From Stigmatella ashevillena (GTDB taxonomy: Bacteria; Myxococcota; Myxococcia; Myxococcales; Myxococcaceae): 64,000 bases of DNA. The notes beneath the pieces were generated by a model. The model was not told the DNA's origin and ran no database searches. It worked only from the letters and a program-made list of their open reading frames with translations. Position 1 is the stretch's first letter. Each line of letters starts with the position of its first letter. The stretch spans positions 7,310,425-7,374,424 of the forward strand of contig NZ_JAQNDM010000002.1 of the NCBI RefSeq assembly GCF_028368975.1. The letters run 5' to 3'. Of the stretch, positions 24,807 through 32,802 are shown one piece after another. Made by a program: the position numbers and the translations under genes.

Positions 24807-25208
24807 ATGGGTGGCATCGGCAAGGCTCTCGGCAAGGTTATCGACGTCGTCAAGCCGTTCATCGCTGCGGTCAATCCGATCGCGGGTCTGGCGCTGGGTC
24901 TGGCCGGCGACCTGATGCAGGGCAAGAACCCCCTGCAGTCGCTGCTCGGTGCGGCGACGGACCTCATCCCGGGCGGCGGCGTGCTGAAGAACGCCCTGGG
25001 CGCCTTCGGCGGCTCCGGCCTCCTGGATGGCGCGGGCGGCAACAGCCTGCTCAGCGGCGCGCTGAACCTTGCCACGGGCAAGGGCAAGTTCACCGACATC
25101 CTCGGTGACTTCGTGAAGGGCGCCGGCTCCGGCGGCCTGAGCCAGCTCGGCCTGGGCAACGCGGCGGAGCTGACCGCTCAGCGGTTCGCCTCCACGCTGC
25201 TCTCGTAA
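24807..25208 (+). CDS. Small Gly/Leu/Ala-rich amphipathic protein, unknown
   Basis: The 133-residue protein is built from Gly, Leu, Ala, Asn and Lys in a loosely repeated pattern (GLALGLAGDLMQGKNPLQSLLGAA, SLLSGALNLATGKGKF, SGGLSQLGLGNAA). It has no signal peptide, Cys or Trp. It starts MGGIGKALGKVIDVVKPFI, an amphipathic cationic helix. Codon use is strongly biased to the most common high-GC codons, suggesting high expression. It has an AAAAGGA site 8 nt upstream, its own upstream region, and a strong hairpin after it, so it is probably monocistronic. Function unknown; a structural, storage or membrane-active peptide are all possible. Confidence 0.75.
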   Translation: MGGIGKALGKVIDVVKPFIAAVNPIAGLALGLAGDLMQGKNPLQSLLGAATDLIPGGGVLKNALGAFGGSGLLDGAGGNSLLSGALNLATGKGKFTDILGDFVKGAGSGGLSQLGLGNAAELTAQRFASTLLS

Positions 25209-25231
25209 TCCAGAACAGCTGCTTCACCCTG

Positions 25232-25262
25232 CGGGCCCGGGAGGACTTCCTCTCCGGGCCCG
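25232..25262 (+). terminator. Strong hairpin after the Gly-rich gene
   Basis: A 13-bp GC-rich stem with one bulge and an ACTT loop: CGGGCCCGG plus GAGG (25232-25244) pairs with CCTC plus CCGGGCCCG (25249-25262). It begins 24 bp after the stop at 25208. The following T tract is weak (GCTTTG), as is common in high-GC genomes. Confidence 0.6.
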
Positions 25263-25493
25263 TGGCGCTTTGCGGGCTTGAACGGGAGCCACTCCGGGCT
25301 CCCGCCGGGTTGCCCGCTCGGTCGGCTGTGGCTTCGGACGCGGTCGTTGGCGCCCTGCCCCCTGGAGGGCGGACGAGCCGCCGAGCGCCGCTTCCCCTGC
25401 TGTTTCACCCCTGTGGGAGCAAGGGGACATCACCACCCTGTGGATACGCCAGCGCGTGCGAGGGCGATTCTGGATGTTCCACAGGTACCCACC

Positions 25494-26879
25494 ATGCTGC
25501 ATGACTCCATTGATGCCACGCTGTTTCCCTCTCTCCCTCCGGATGTGCTCGAGGAAGCGAAGCAGGAAGGACTTGCCCGCACGTTTCAGCCGGGCGAGCC
25601 CCTCTTCGCCGAGGGCATGCTGGATTACGACTTCTTCGTCCTTCTTTCGGGGGAGGTTCGCATCTCCCAGCGGGTGGGCGACGAAGAGCAGATTCTGGGC
25701 GTGTACCGGCGGGGCGAGTTCGTCGGGGAACTCTCCCTGCTCTCGGGCGGGCCTGCCCGGGTGACCGGCCGGGCGGTGGGCACCGTGCGCACGCTCCAGG
25801 TGAAGGCCGACACGTTCCGCAAGATGATGGCGCAGTGCTCTCCCCTGGCGAAGTTCGCCGTGCAGGGCATGGTGGCGCGTCGGCAGGAGGTGGAGGCGCA
25901 GGTTCGTCAGCACGAGAAGCTGGCGATGCTGGGACGCATGGCCGCGGGGTTGGCGCACGAGCTGAACAACCCGGCCGCCGCGGCGCGGCGCTCGGCCGAG
26001 CAGCTCCGCGAGAAGAGCCTGGCCGCTCAGCATCAGGCCCTGGCCTATGACAGCCGGCTGACGGATCCCCAACGCGAGGCGCTGCTCGAACTGGTGAGCG
26101 AGCTCCAGGCCTCACCTCCCAAGCCGCTGGATGCGCTGTCCCAGAGCGATCTGGAGGATGCCCTGCTCGAATGGCTCGGCATTCATGGCATGAGCCAGGC
26201 CTACGGCCGGGCCGCGACCTTCGCGGCCGCGGGGGTGGATCTGCCGCACTTGGAGGTGCTCGGGGCCTCGTTGGAGGGGCCGGTCCTCGCGGCGGGGCTG
26301 GAGTGGCTCGAGACGCTCCTGGCGCTGGCGCAGCTCGCGGATGTGCTGGAGGCGGGGACGGCCCGGATCTCCTCGCTCGTGTCCGCGGTGAGCCAGTACA
26401 CGTATGTGGATCGCGAGGTGCCCCAGGAGGTGGATGTGCACACCGGCCTGGAGGCCACGCTGGCCATGTTCGCCCATCGCTTGCACGGTGGCGTGACGGT
26501 GACGCGCGACTATGACACCTCGCTGCCGAAGCTGTGGGCGCACGGGGGGGAGCTCAATCAGGTCTGGTCCAACCTCATCGAGAATGCCCTGGATGCGATG
26601 CAGGACCGGGGCATCCTGCGCGTGAGCACCCGCAGACGGGGGGACGAGGTGTACGTGGAGATTGGCGACAACGGGCCCGGCATCTCCAAGGACATCCTGG
26701 CGCGCATCTGGGAGCCTTTCTTCACGACCAAGGCGATGGGACAGGGCACGGGGTTGGGGCTGGACATCGTCCTGCGCATCATCGAGCGCCACCATGGCGG
26801 GCGCATCCTCGTCGAGTCGGTCCCGGGCAACACCTTCTTCCGCGTCGAGTTGCCCCTGAAGCCCGAGCTGCCCCATTGA
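25494..26879 (+). CDS. Cyclic-nucleotide-domain histidine kinase
   Basis: The 461-residue soluble kinase has an N-terminal cNMP-binding domain (about residues 20-130; LLSGEVRISQ, GEFVGELSLLSGGPA). A His kinase module follows with His155 in GLAHELNNPAAAARRS, a long helical insert (about 175-300), and an HATPase domain with WSNLIENALDAM, DNGPGIS and GQGTGLGLDIV. The PARVTG turn in the cNMP domain departs from the canonical R-T/S-A phosphate-binding loop, so it may bind another ligand or none. No response regulator is adjacent. ATG 25494 was chosen because the domain starts right after it. Confidence 0.87.
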   Translation: MLHDSIDATLFPSLPPDVLEEAKQEGLARTFQPGEPLFAEGMLDYDFFVLLSGEVRISQRVGDEEQILGVYRRGEFVGELSLLSGGPARVTGRAVGTVRTLQVKADTFRKMMAQCSPLAKFAVQGMVARRQEVEAQVRQHEKLAMLGRMAAGLAHELNNPAAAARRSAEQLREKSLAAQHQALAYDSRLTDPQREALLELVSELQASPPKPLDALSQSDLEDALLEWLGIHGMSQAYGRAATFAAAGVDLPHLEVLGASLEGPVLAAGLEWLETLLALAQLADVLEAGTARISSLVSAVSQYTYVDREVPQEVDVHTGLEATLAMFAHRLHGGVTVTRDYDTSLPKLWAHGGELNQVWSNLIENALDAMQDRGILRVSTRRRGDEVYVEIGDNGPGISKDILARIWEPFFTTKAMGQGTGLGLDIVLRIIERHHGGRILVESVPGNTFFRVELPLKPELPH

Positions 26880-27017
26880 AGACTGCCGGAAGACTGCCTG
26901 CCTGGAAGGCGGACGGTCTGACGAGGGAGTTGCTGGAGGCTCGATGGGTGGTTGATGGGCCCCAGGGTGCCCATCCCTTGAAGCAAGAGGGGGCTCGGGT
27001 GCTCCCGGGGAGACGGC

Positions 27018-27473
27018 ATGAACCGCAAAGGCTTTCGTCGATGGGTGGGGCTGGGAGGACTGGTCACGGCAACGCTGCTGGGCGTGGGGTGCGGGGGCCT
27101 TCCCGAGTCAGGGGGCAAGCAACCCGATGAGCCCAAGATGAACGTCTTCAAAGGCCCTCTTCGCCACGTCCCCGAGACCTACTACAGCGATTATCAGCTC
27201 TCGCGGTACCGGGGCTTCAACGGCACCATCGCCGACGTCGGCTCGAGCATCGACCCACGGACGCCCCAGAAAGCGGGCACCCTGGGCCGCTCCCGCCTGG
27301 AGGATGTGACGGGGCGCCCCGCGCCGAGCACCACCTTGGATCAAGGCATCGGCGGAAGCGGCAACGCGGGGCGGGCCGACAGCACGAGTGACATGGGCTG
27401 GCGGGCCCGCCGGGGAGACGAGGCCCCCGCGTTCGATGACTTCGGCAGCTACACCCTTCCGTTCAATCCCTGA
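27018..27473 (+). CDS. Hypothetical lipoprotein
   Basis: The 151-residue precursor has a lipoprotein signal (LGVGC) and a mature part with no hydrophobic core, rich in Gly, Arg, Asp and Tyr (YYSDYQLSRYRG, DMGWRARRGDEAP). No family recognised; the low complexity suggests a disordered or envelope-associated peptide. It is followed 46 bp later by a second small lipoprotein, so the two may be co-expressed. Confidence 0.7.
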   Translation: MNRKGFRRWVGLGGLVTATLLGVGCGGLPESGGKQPDEPKMNVFKGPLRHVPETYYSDYQLSRYRGFNGTIADVGSSIDPRTPQKAGTLGRSRLEDVTGRPAPSTTLDQGIGGSGNAGRADSTSDMGWRARRGDEAPAFDDFGSYTLPFNP

Positions 27474-27519
27474 GGCGGGACGGAGGCTCGAACAGGACGT
27501 GAACCTGGGAGGACTGGAC

Positions 27520-27960
27520 ATGAACGGCAACGGCATTCGACGGTGGTTTCTTCTCGGCGCGCTGGCCTCGGCCGCGGCGTTGACCCCCGCATGCGAGCAG
27601 AAGGGGATACCGAAAGAAGGCAGTGACTACGAAGGTGTCGCCAACGAAGGGCAGGGGCCCGAGACTGTCGGAGAGTCGCCCGCCACGGGGGGCTCCGGTG
27701 CTTCCGAGCCTTCCCCCTCTTCGATCCGGCCCGCCACGCCTGACAAGGCGAGCGGGGCTCAAGGCAACCCAGGCGGAATCGGTGCGCCCGGCTATTCCAC
27801 TCCCCGGGAGGGCACGGAGACCTCGGACCTGTACCGCCAAGAGCCCTTGAAGGAAAAGACGCTCGAGGGGCTTCGCTCCCCGGACAAGACAGAGGCTCCG
27901 TCCGGGGACCATGGAAGCCGGGGGGCTACGCCCGCCATTCAGTCGGATCCTTCCCGGTGA
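27520..27960 (+). CDS. Hypothetical lipoprotein, Pro/Gly/Ser-rich
   Basis: The 146-residue precursor has lipobox LTPAC at about residue 24. The mature chain is low-complexity, acidic and Pro/Gly/Ser/Glu-rich with no predicted fold. The start at 27520 has GGGAGGACTGG upstream. It overlaps the convergent nagZ end by 35 bp. Function unknown; it resembles the previous gene in type but not in sequence. Confidence 0.7.
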   Translation: MNGNGIRRWFLLGALASAAALTPACEQKGIPKEGSDYEGVANEGQGPETVGESPATGGSGASEPSPSSIRPATPDKASGAQGNPGGIGAPGYSTPREGTETSDLYRQEPLKEKTLEGLRSPDKTEAPSGDHGSRGATPAIQSDPSR

Positions 27961-29026
27961 AGTGACTGGCGAGCCCCTCGGCCAGCGCCCGGTGGGTGCT
28001 GTCGCCGAGCGTGGCCAGCCGGTCCTCCGCCGGGTGGGCGAAGCGGGCCTCCAGCCGGGCCAGCCGCTGGTGCGCCTCGGCGATGCGCGCGCGGGGCACC
28101 CGGCCCGACTCGACGGCCTTCACCAGCGCCTCGATGGCCCGCCGCTGGACCTCCGCGCTGTGGCACACCAGGAAGAGATCCACTCCCGCCAGCGTGCCCT
28201 GCACGGCGGCCTCTTCCACCGAGTAATGGTTCGCGATGGCCTTCATCTCCAGGTCGTCGCTGACGAGCACCCCCTCGAAGCCCAACTCCTGGCGCAGCAC
28301 CCCGTGGAGCACCCGGTGGCTCATTGTGGCGGGCAGGCCCGGCTCCAGGGCCTCGAACAGCACGTGCGCCGTCATGAGCGAGGCGAGCCCCGCCTGGGCG
28401 AAGGCTTGGAAGGGCACCAGCTCCACGCGGCGCAGCCGCTCCAGGTCATGCGCCAGGCGGGGCAAGGTGTGGTGGCTGTCGGTGGTGGTGTCCCCATGGC
28501 CCGGAAAGTGTTTGCCACAAGAGGCCACGCCGCCGGCCTCCAGCCCTCGCGCGAGCGCCACGCCCAGCCGGGCCACCGCTTGCGCCTCCCGGCTGAAGCT
28601 GCGGTCTCCAATGACAGGATTGGCGGGGTTGGTGTCCACATCCAACACGGGCGCGAAATCCCAATCGAACCCCACCGCCCTCAGCTCATGGGCCAGCAGC
28701 CGTCCAGTCTGCGTGGCCAAGGCGTCATCCCCCCGCTGCCCCAGCTCGCGCATGGAGGGCAAAGTGGTGAAAGGTGTGCCTCGAAGGCGGGCCACGCGTC
28801 CCCCCTCCTGGTCCACCGAGAGAATGAAGGGCCTGTCGGCGCGCGTTTTGATGTCGTGGCAGAGGCGGGCCGTTTCCTGGGCGGAGCCGACGTTTCGCTT
28901 GAAGAGGATGGCGCCGAAAATGCCGTCCTTCATGAGGGCGGCGAAATCCGCGTCCACCTGGGGTCCGGGGAATCCCACCATGAAGAGGCGGGCACAGTCG
29001 CGATACAAGGGTGATGAGAGCGTCAC
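27926..29026 (-). CDS. nagZ: NagZ-type beta-N-acetylhexosaminidase (GH3)
   Basis: The 366-residue soluble GH3 enzyme has DQEGGRVARLR, FAPVLDV, VIGDRSF, the NagZ loop KHFPGHGDTTTDSHHTLP (acid/base His-Asp pair) and nucleophile Asp in LVSDDLEM. NagZ removes GlcNAc from anhydro-muropeptides in cell-wall recycling. The start is GTG 29026 with AAAGGA 7 nt upstream. A consensus CRP-type palindrome lies 34 bp before the start. Confidence 0.92.
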   Translation of the reverse strand: MTLSSPLYRDCARLFMVGFPGPQVDADFAALMKDGIFGAILFKRNVGSAQETARLCHDIKTRADRPFILSVDQEGGRVARLRGTPFTTLPSMRELGQRGDDALATQTGRLLAHELRAVGFDWDFAPVLDVDTNPANPVIGDRSFSREAQAVARLGVALARGLEAGGVASCGKHFPGHGDTTTDSHHTLPRLAHDLERLRRVELVPFQAFAQAGLASLMTAHVLFEALEPGLPATMSHRVLHGVLRQELGFEGVLVSDDLEMKAIANHYSVEEAAVQGTLAGVDLFLVCHSAEVQRRAIEALVKAVESGRVPRARIAEAHQRLARLEARFAHPAEDRLATLGDSTHRALAEGLASHFTGKDPTEWRA

Positions 29027-29059
29027 ATCCGCATCCTTTCAGTCGTAATGGATGGTTGA

Positions 29060-29081
29060 GGCTGTGAGCCGGCTCACAGCC
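29060..29081. promoter_or_regulatory. CRP-type palindrome in the nagZ divergent promoter
   Basis: A perfect 22-bp dyad, GGCTGTGAGCC joined to GGCTCACAGCC, contains TGTGA-N6-TCACA (29063-29078), the exact consensus of the CRP/FNR family cAMP-CRP site. It lies between nagZ (minus, start 29026) and the cyclic-nucleotide-domain gene (plus, start 29168). It could serve either promoter; no clear -10/-35 pair was seen. Confidence 0.65.
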
Positions 29082-29167
29082 AAGTGCGGAAAAAGCGAGC
29101 ACACTTTCACGACTAAAGCCCGTAATGGGTTTGGGAGGCACATCGTAGAGTCGACGGGGGACACACG

Positions 29168-30418
29168 ATGAAGGACACGCTGCGCCAGTACAAGAACAGG
29201 GCCGCCGAGCTCTTCTCCCAGGGGAACTTGGAAGGGGCGCTCTCGGAGTACCGGAGTGTCATGGAATCGGCGCCTGACGACGCGACCAGTCGGCAGCGGG
29301 TGGCCGAGCTGCTTCAAATGTTGGGACGCCGGCAGGAGTCCCTGGCCACCTATGAAGTCCTGGCGACCGTCTGGGCCAAACGCGGGTGGGTGCTGCGCGC
29401 GCTGGCCCTGTGCAAGGTCATCCTTCAGATCGAGCCCTCTCATGAGCGGACCCAACAACTGCTGGCCACCTTGCATGCCCAGTTGCACGAAGCTCCTTGC
29501 GCGCAGGCGGCTCCGTCCAAGCCGCTGGAGCCTCGCCCGGCCCCGTTGGCATCCCCTCCCTCGCTGGGCAGGAGGCCTCGCATCCCCATCTTCTCGCAGT
29601 TGAGCGGAAGCGAGTTCCTGTCGCTGATTGGAGACCTGGAGCTGCGTGTCTTCGCCACGGGAGAGACCCTGGTCGAGCAGGGGCAGGCCTCCAGTTCCAT
29701 GTTCGCCATCGTCGAGGGATGCGTGGGGCTCATCCGGCATCTGAAGTCCGGGGGGCAGCGCACGGTGGCGTTCATGGGGGAGGGGGATTTGTTCGGTGAG
29801 CTGGCCCTCGTCACGGATGGGCCGAGCCGTTCGAGCGTCAAGGCCCTCGAGCGCACGGTGGTGCTGGAGCTGACCTCGGATCGGGTGGCCCAGCTCATCC
29901 GGCGCACCCCGTCCGTGGGGCAGATGCTTCAGACCTTCCACCGCGAGCGCCTGCTGTCGCAGACCATCGGCAGCCACTCCCTGTTTCGCGGCCTCTCCCG
30001 GGAGCAGAAGGAGGCGATGACGCGCGACTTCCAGCTCTGCTCGGTGCCCATGGGGAAGATCCTCGTCGAGCAGGGGCAGCCGGTGGAGGCGCTGTACCTG
30101 CTGTTGAACGGCCACTGCCAGGTGGTGCTCGATGAGAGCACGGGGCACGAGAGCCCGTTGCCGCCCCTGGAAGAAGGAGACGTGTTCGGGGAGATCTCCA
30201 TGCTGCTGAACGTGCCCGCCACGGTCACCGTCCGGGCGGACTCGCGCTGCACGCTGCTGCGGCTGGACCGCGAGGCCTGCGAGCGGCACCTCTTCCACCA
30301 GCCCGGGCTGCGGGAGTTGCTCACGCGGATGGCCGCCGAGCGTCTCCATCGGACCTCCCGCGCCCACTTCAGCGCCTCCCCAGCGGCCGGTGGAAGCGGG
30401 GGGGCCTCGAGCCTGTGA
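29168..30418 (+). CDS. TPR-like protein with two cyclic-nucleotide-binding domains
   Basis: The 416-residue protein has N-terminal TPR-like helices (about residues 5-110, AAELFSQGNLEGALSEYRSVM) and a Pro-rich linker. Two cNMP-binding domains follow (about 145-265 and 275-390), each with the GELAL or GEISML signature (GEGDLFGELALVTDGPSRSS, GDVFGEISMLLNVPATVT). There is no DNA-binding or kinase domain, so it is probably a scaffold or sensor. A Ser/Gly-rich tail ends it. It converges on the Crp-family regulator. Confidence 0.85.
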   Translation: MKDTLRQYKNRAAELFSQGNLEGALSEYRSVMESAPDDATSRQRVAELLQMLGRRQESLATYEVLATVWAKRGWVLRALALCKVILQIEPSHERTQQLLATLHAQLHEAPCAQAAPSKPLEPRPAPLASPPSLGRRPRIPIFSQLSGSEFLSLIGDLELRVFATGETLVEQGQASSSMFAIVEGCVGLIRHLKSGGQRTVAFMGEGDLFGELALVTDGPSRSSVKALERTVVLELTSDRVAQLIRRTPSVGQMLQTFHRERLLSQTIGSHSLFRGLSREQKEAMTRDFQLCSVPMGKILVEQGQPVEALYLLLNGHCQVVLDESTGHESPLPPLEEGDVFGEISMLLNVPATVTVRADSRCTLLRLDREACERHLFHQPGLRELLTRMAAERLHRTSRAHFSASPAAGGSGGASSL

Positions 30419-30425
30419 GCGCCGC

Positions 30426-31106
30426 CTAACCCTGTTCCCGGAGAAACAGCTCCGGTTTCAGCAGGGTGATCTGCCCCGCTTCATAGGAGAGCATCCCCTC
30501 CCGGACATAGAAGCGGAGCCACTTGTTGGTGCTCTCCCGGGTCAGGCCACACAGGTTGGCCAGCTCGGACTGGGTGAGCCGCTGCCGGATGGCGACGCCC
30601 TGGGCGCGGGGCTCGCCCTGGTTCCGGGACAGGTCCAGCAGGACACGCACCAAGCGGGTGCGCGCGTCGAGGAAGGTGGCATCATGGACGTGCTGGGTCA
30701 CCCGCCGCACCAGCCTGCTCAGGGTGGCGAGCAGGCTCCGGGCCACCTGCGGGCGCGTGTCCAGGAACCGGTGGAAGTCCTCCCGGCGCAGGCTCAGCAG
30801 GGTGGTCTCCTCCCGGGCCACGGCGTGGGTCGAGCGGGGCTCCCCGTCCAGCAGGGACAGCTCGCCGAAGACTTCCCCACTGCCCAGCAGGGTGAGGATG
30901 ACTTCCTTGCCCTCTGGAGAGTGGAGGCGGATGGCCACCTGGCCCGCCCGGACGATGTAGAGGTCCGCCCCTTCGTCTCCCTGCTGGAAGATGACGTCCC
31001 CCTTGGCGCAGTGCCGGGTGTGCAGCAAGGTGGACAGGTGCTCGAGGTCCTCGGCTTGAAGGTTCTCAAAAAGGGGAATCCGAGCCAGCAGCGGTGCGTG
31101 CGACAA
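30426..31106 (-). CDS. Crp/Fnr family transcriptional regulator
   Basis: The 226-residue regulator has an N-terminal cNMP-like beta-roll with GEVFGELSLLDGEPRSTHAVA, a long dimerisation helix, and a C-terminal winged HTH (LTQSELANLCGLTRESTNKWLRFYVREGML). The phosphate-binding loop is close to but not identical with that of cAMP-binding CRPs. The likely start is TTG 31106, preceded by GGAGACG. It is a natural candidate to bind the palindrome at 29060-29081 (inference). Confidence 0.88.
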   Translation of the reverse strand: MSHAPLLARIPLFENLQAEDLEHLSTLLHTRHCAKGDVIFQQGDEGADLYIVRAGQVAIRLHSPEGKEVILTLLGSGEVFGELSLLDGEPRSTHAVAREETTLLSLRREDFHRFLDTRPQVARSLLATLSRLVRRVTQHVHDATFLDARTRLVRVLLDLSRNQGEPRAQGVAIRQRLTQSELANLCGLTRESTNKWLRFYVREGMLSYEAGQITLLKPELFLREQG

Positions 31107-31269
31107 CGGACGTCTCCTCAGCCCACGGCCCAGCGTTTCCTGGGGAGCCTAGCACGTCTCCCGCTCAGGCCAGGCGGGCGTACAAGGGATCCCCTTCTCC
31201 CGGGCCCCTCCTGCCGCCAGGAGAAGATGCAGGGGGGGCTTGCGCAGATCGCCCCGTTTCCGGGCCAAC

Positions 31270-32802
31270 ATGGTAAATAACCAGGCCAGTATGCACGAAG
31301 CGCTCCAGGTCCTCCTTACCGATGGCGTGATTGATGATGTCGCCGCCCGCCTCAAGAGTGGCAAGGAGGCAGACGTCTATATCGTCACCCATGGTGGCCA
31401 GTACGTCGCGGCGAAAATCTACAAGGAGCGCAACCAGCGCAACTTCAAGAACAACGCGGGCTACAAGGAAGGGCGCCTCGTCCGCAACAGCCGCACCCAG
31501 CGCGCGATGGACAAGGGCAGCCGCTTTGGCCAGGCCGCCGCCGAGGAGGAGTGGAAGGCGACGGAGTCCGAGGCGCTCTCCAAGCTGTTCGCGGCCGGTG
31601 TGCGGGTTCCCGCGCCGGTGATGTTCTACGAGGGCGTGCTGTTGATGGAGTTGGTGGTGGACGCCGAAGGCCAGCCCGCCCCGCGCCTCGTGGATGCCAC
31701 GTTCAGCAACGCCGAGGCCGCGGAGGACTACTACCGGGACCTCCGGCAGCAGGCGGTGCGGATGCTCTGCTGCGACATTATTCACGGCGACCTGAGCGCG
31801 TACAACATCCTGCTGGGGGCCCATGGGCCCACCGTCATCGACTTTCCGCAGATCGTCTCCGCGGCCGCCAACAGCCGGGCGGAGTTCTTCTTCAAGCGCG
31901 ACCTGGAGAACCTCCGCCTGTTCTTCTCCGGCTTTGCGCCCAGTCTGAATGGGCGGGCGGGGGATTCGGCGGAGATCTGGAAGGCCTATGTGCGGCGCGA
32001 GCTGACGCCGGACTACGAGCCCAGTGGCCGCTCGGCGCCCGATTTCCGGGGCTCGCGAGAGGGAGGCCGTCCTGGAGGCCGTCCTCCCCGGGAGGGTGGA
32101 CGGCCCCCTCCGTTCCGAGACCGCCGTCCCGCGCCGGTGCAGCAGGCCGCTGCCCCCGTGTCTGCGCCTGCCCCCGCCGAGGTGGAGGACGAGTTCGCGC
32201 TCCTGAGGCAGGGCGGTGGCGAGCGGCCCAAGGTGACCCAGAGCGCCCGGAACGGAAAGGGCGGCGAGCGGCCGCACCGGCAGGGCGCGGGTGCCCCCCG
32301 GAGTGGTCCTCCGGGCCGCTCCCCCTCGCACCGGCCCCACGAGCCGCGTCCGCCCAGCAGTGCCCCGCATCGGCCCCAAGAGGCCCGTCCGGCGGGAGGC
32401 CCTCCCCGGCGGCCTCCCGAGTCCCGTCCGCCTGGAGCCCCGCCTTCGGAGGCAGGGGCTTTCCGGCCCTCGGAGGGGCGTGGGCCCCGCGGTGACCGGC
32501 GCTCTCCTTCCCATGGGTCAGGCCGCTCCTCGGGTCCTCAGGCCGGAGGCCGCCCACCCCCTTCAGGCCCTGGCGGAGGACGTCCCGCGCACGCAGGCCC
32601 TGGCGGGGGGCGTCCCGCGCATGCAGGCTCCGGCGGAGGGCGTCCCGCGCACGCGGGGCAGGCTCCCCGGGGCGAGCGTTCCCAGGGGGCTTTTCCTCCT
32701 CCCCGTCAGGCAGGACAGGGGCGGCGGGGTGCCTCGCCCGCGGTGTCCTATGTGTCCCGCGTGGCGGAATCCGCTTCGGATGGCTCCTCCGAGGAGTCCT
32801 GA
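31270..32802 (+). CDS. RIO1-like atypical protein kinase with a long low-complexity tail
   Basis: A RIO-type kinase domain covers about residues 10-250: SGKEADVYIV P-loop, Lys49 in VAAKIYK, catalytic Asp174 in HGDLSAYN, metal Asp191 in VIDFPQI. The remaining 260 residues form a Pro/Arg/Gly/Ser-rich disordered tail with three near-identical repeats (32566-32655). RIO1 kinases act in ribosome maturation in archaea and eukaryotes; the bacterial role is poorly known. The start is uncertain (TTG 31240 and ATG 31291 are also in frame). It overlaps the convergent histidine kinase end by 55 bp. Confidence 0.83.
   Translation: MVNNQASMHEALQVLLTDGVIDDVAARLKSGKEADVYIVTHGGQYVAAKIYKERNQRNFKNNAGYKEGRLVRNSRTQRAMDKGSRFGQAAAEEEWKATESEALSKLFAAGVRVPAPVMFYEGVLLMELVVDAEGQPAPRLVDATFSNAEAAEDYYRDLRQQAVRMLCCDIIHGDLSAYNILLGAHGPTVIDFPQIVSAAANSRAEFFFKRDLENLRLFFSGFAPSLNGRAGDSAEIWKAYVRRELTPDYEPSGRSAPDFRGSREGGRPGGRPPREGGRPPPFRDRRPAPVQQAAAPVSAPAPAEVEDEFALLRQGGGERPKVTQSARNGKGGERPHRQGAGAPRSGPPGRSPSHRPHEPRPPSSAPHRPQEARPAGGPPRRPPESRPPGAPPSEAGAFRPSEGRGPRGDRRSPSHGSGRSSGPQAGGRPPPSGPGGGRPAHAGPGGGRPAHAGSGGGRPAHAGQAPRGERSQGAFPPPRQAGQGRRGASPAVSYVSRVAESASDGSSEES
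32566..32655 (+). repeat. Three 30-bp tandem repeats in the RIO kinase tail
   Basis: Copies at 32566-32595, 32596-32625 and 32626-32655 differ at only a few positions and encode a Gly/Pro-rich decapeptide of type PGGGRPAHAG. They lie inside the disordered tail, so copy-number variation would be tolerated. Confidence 0.85.
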
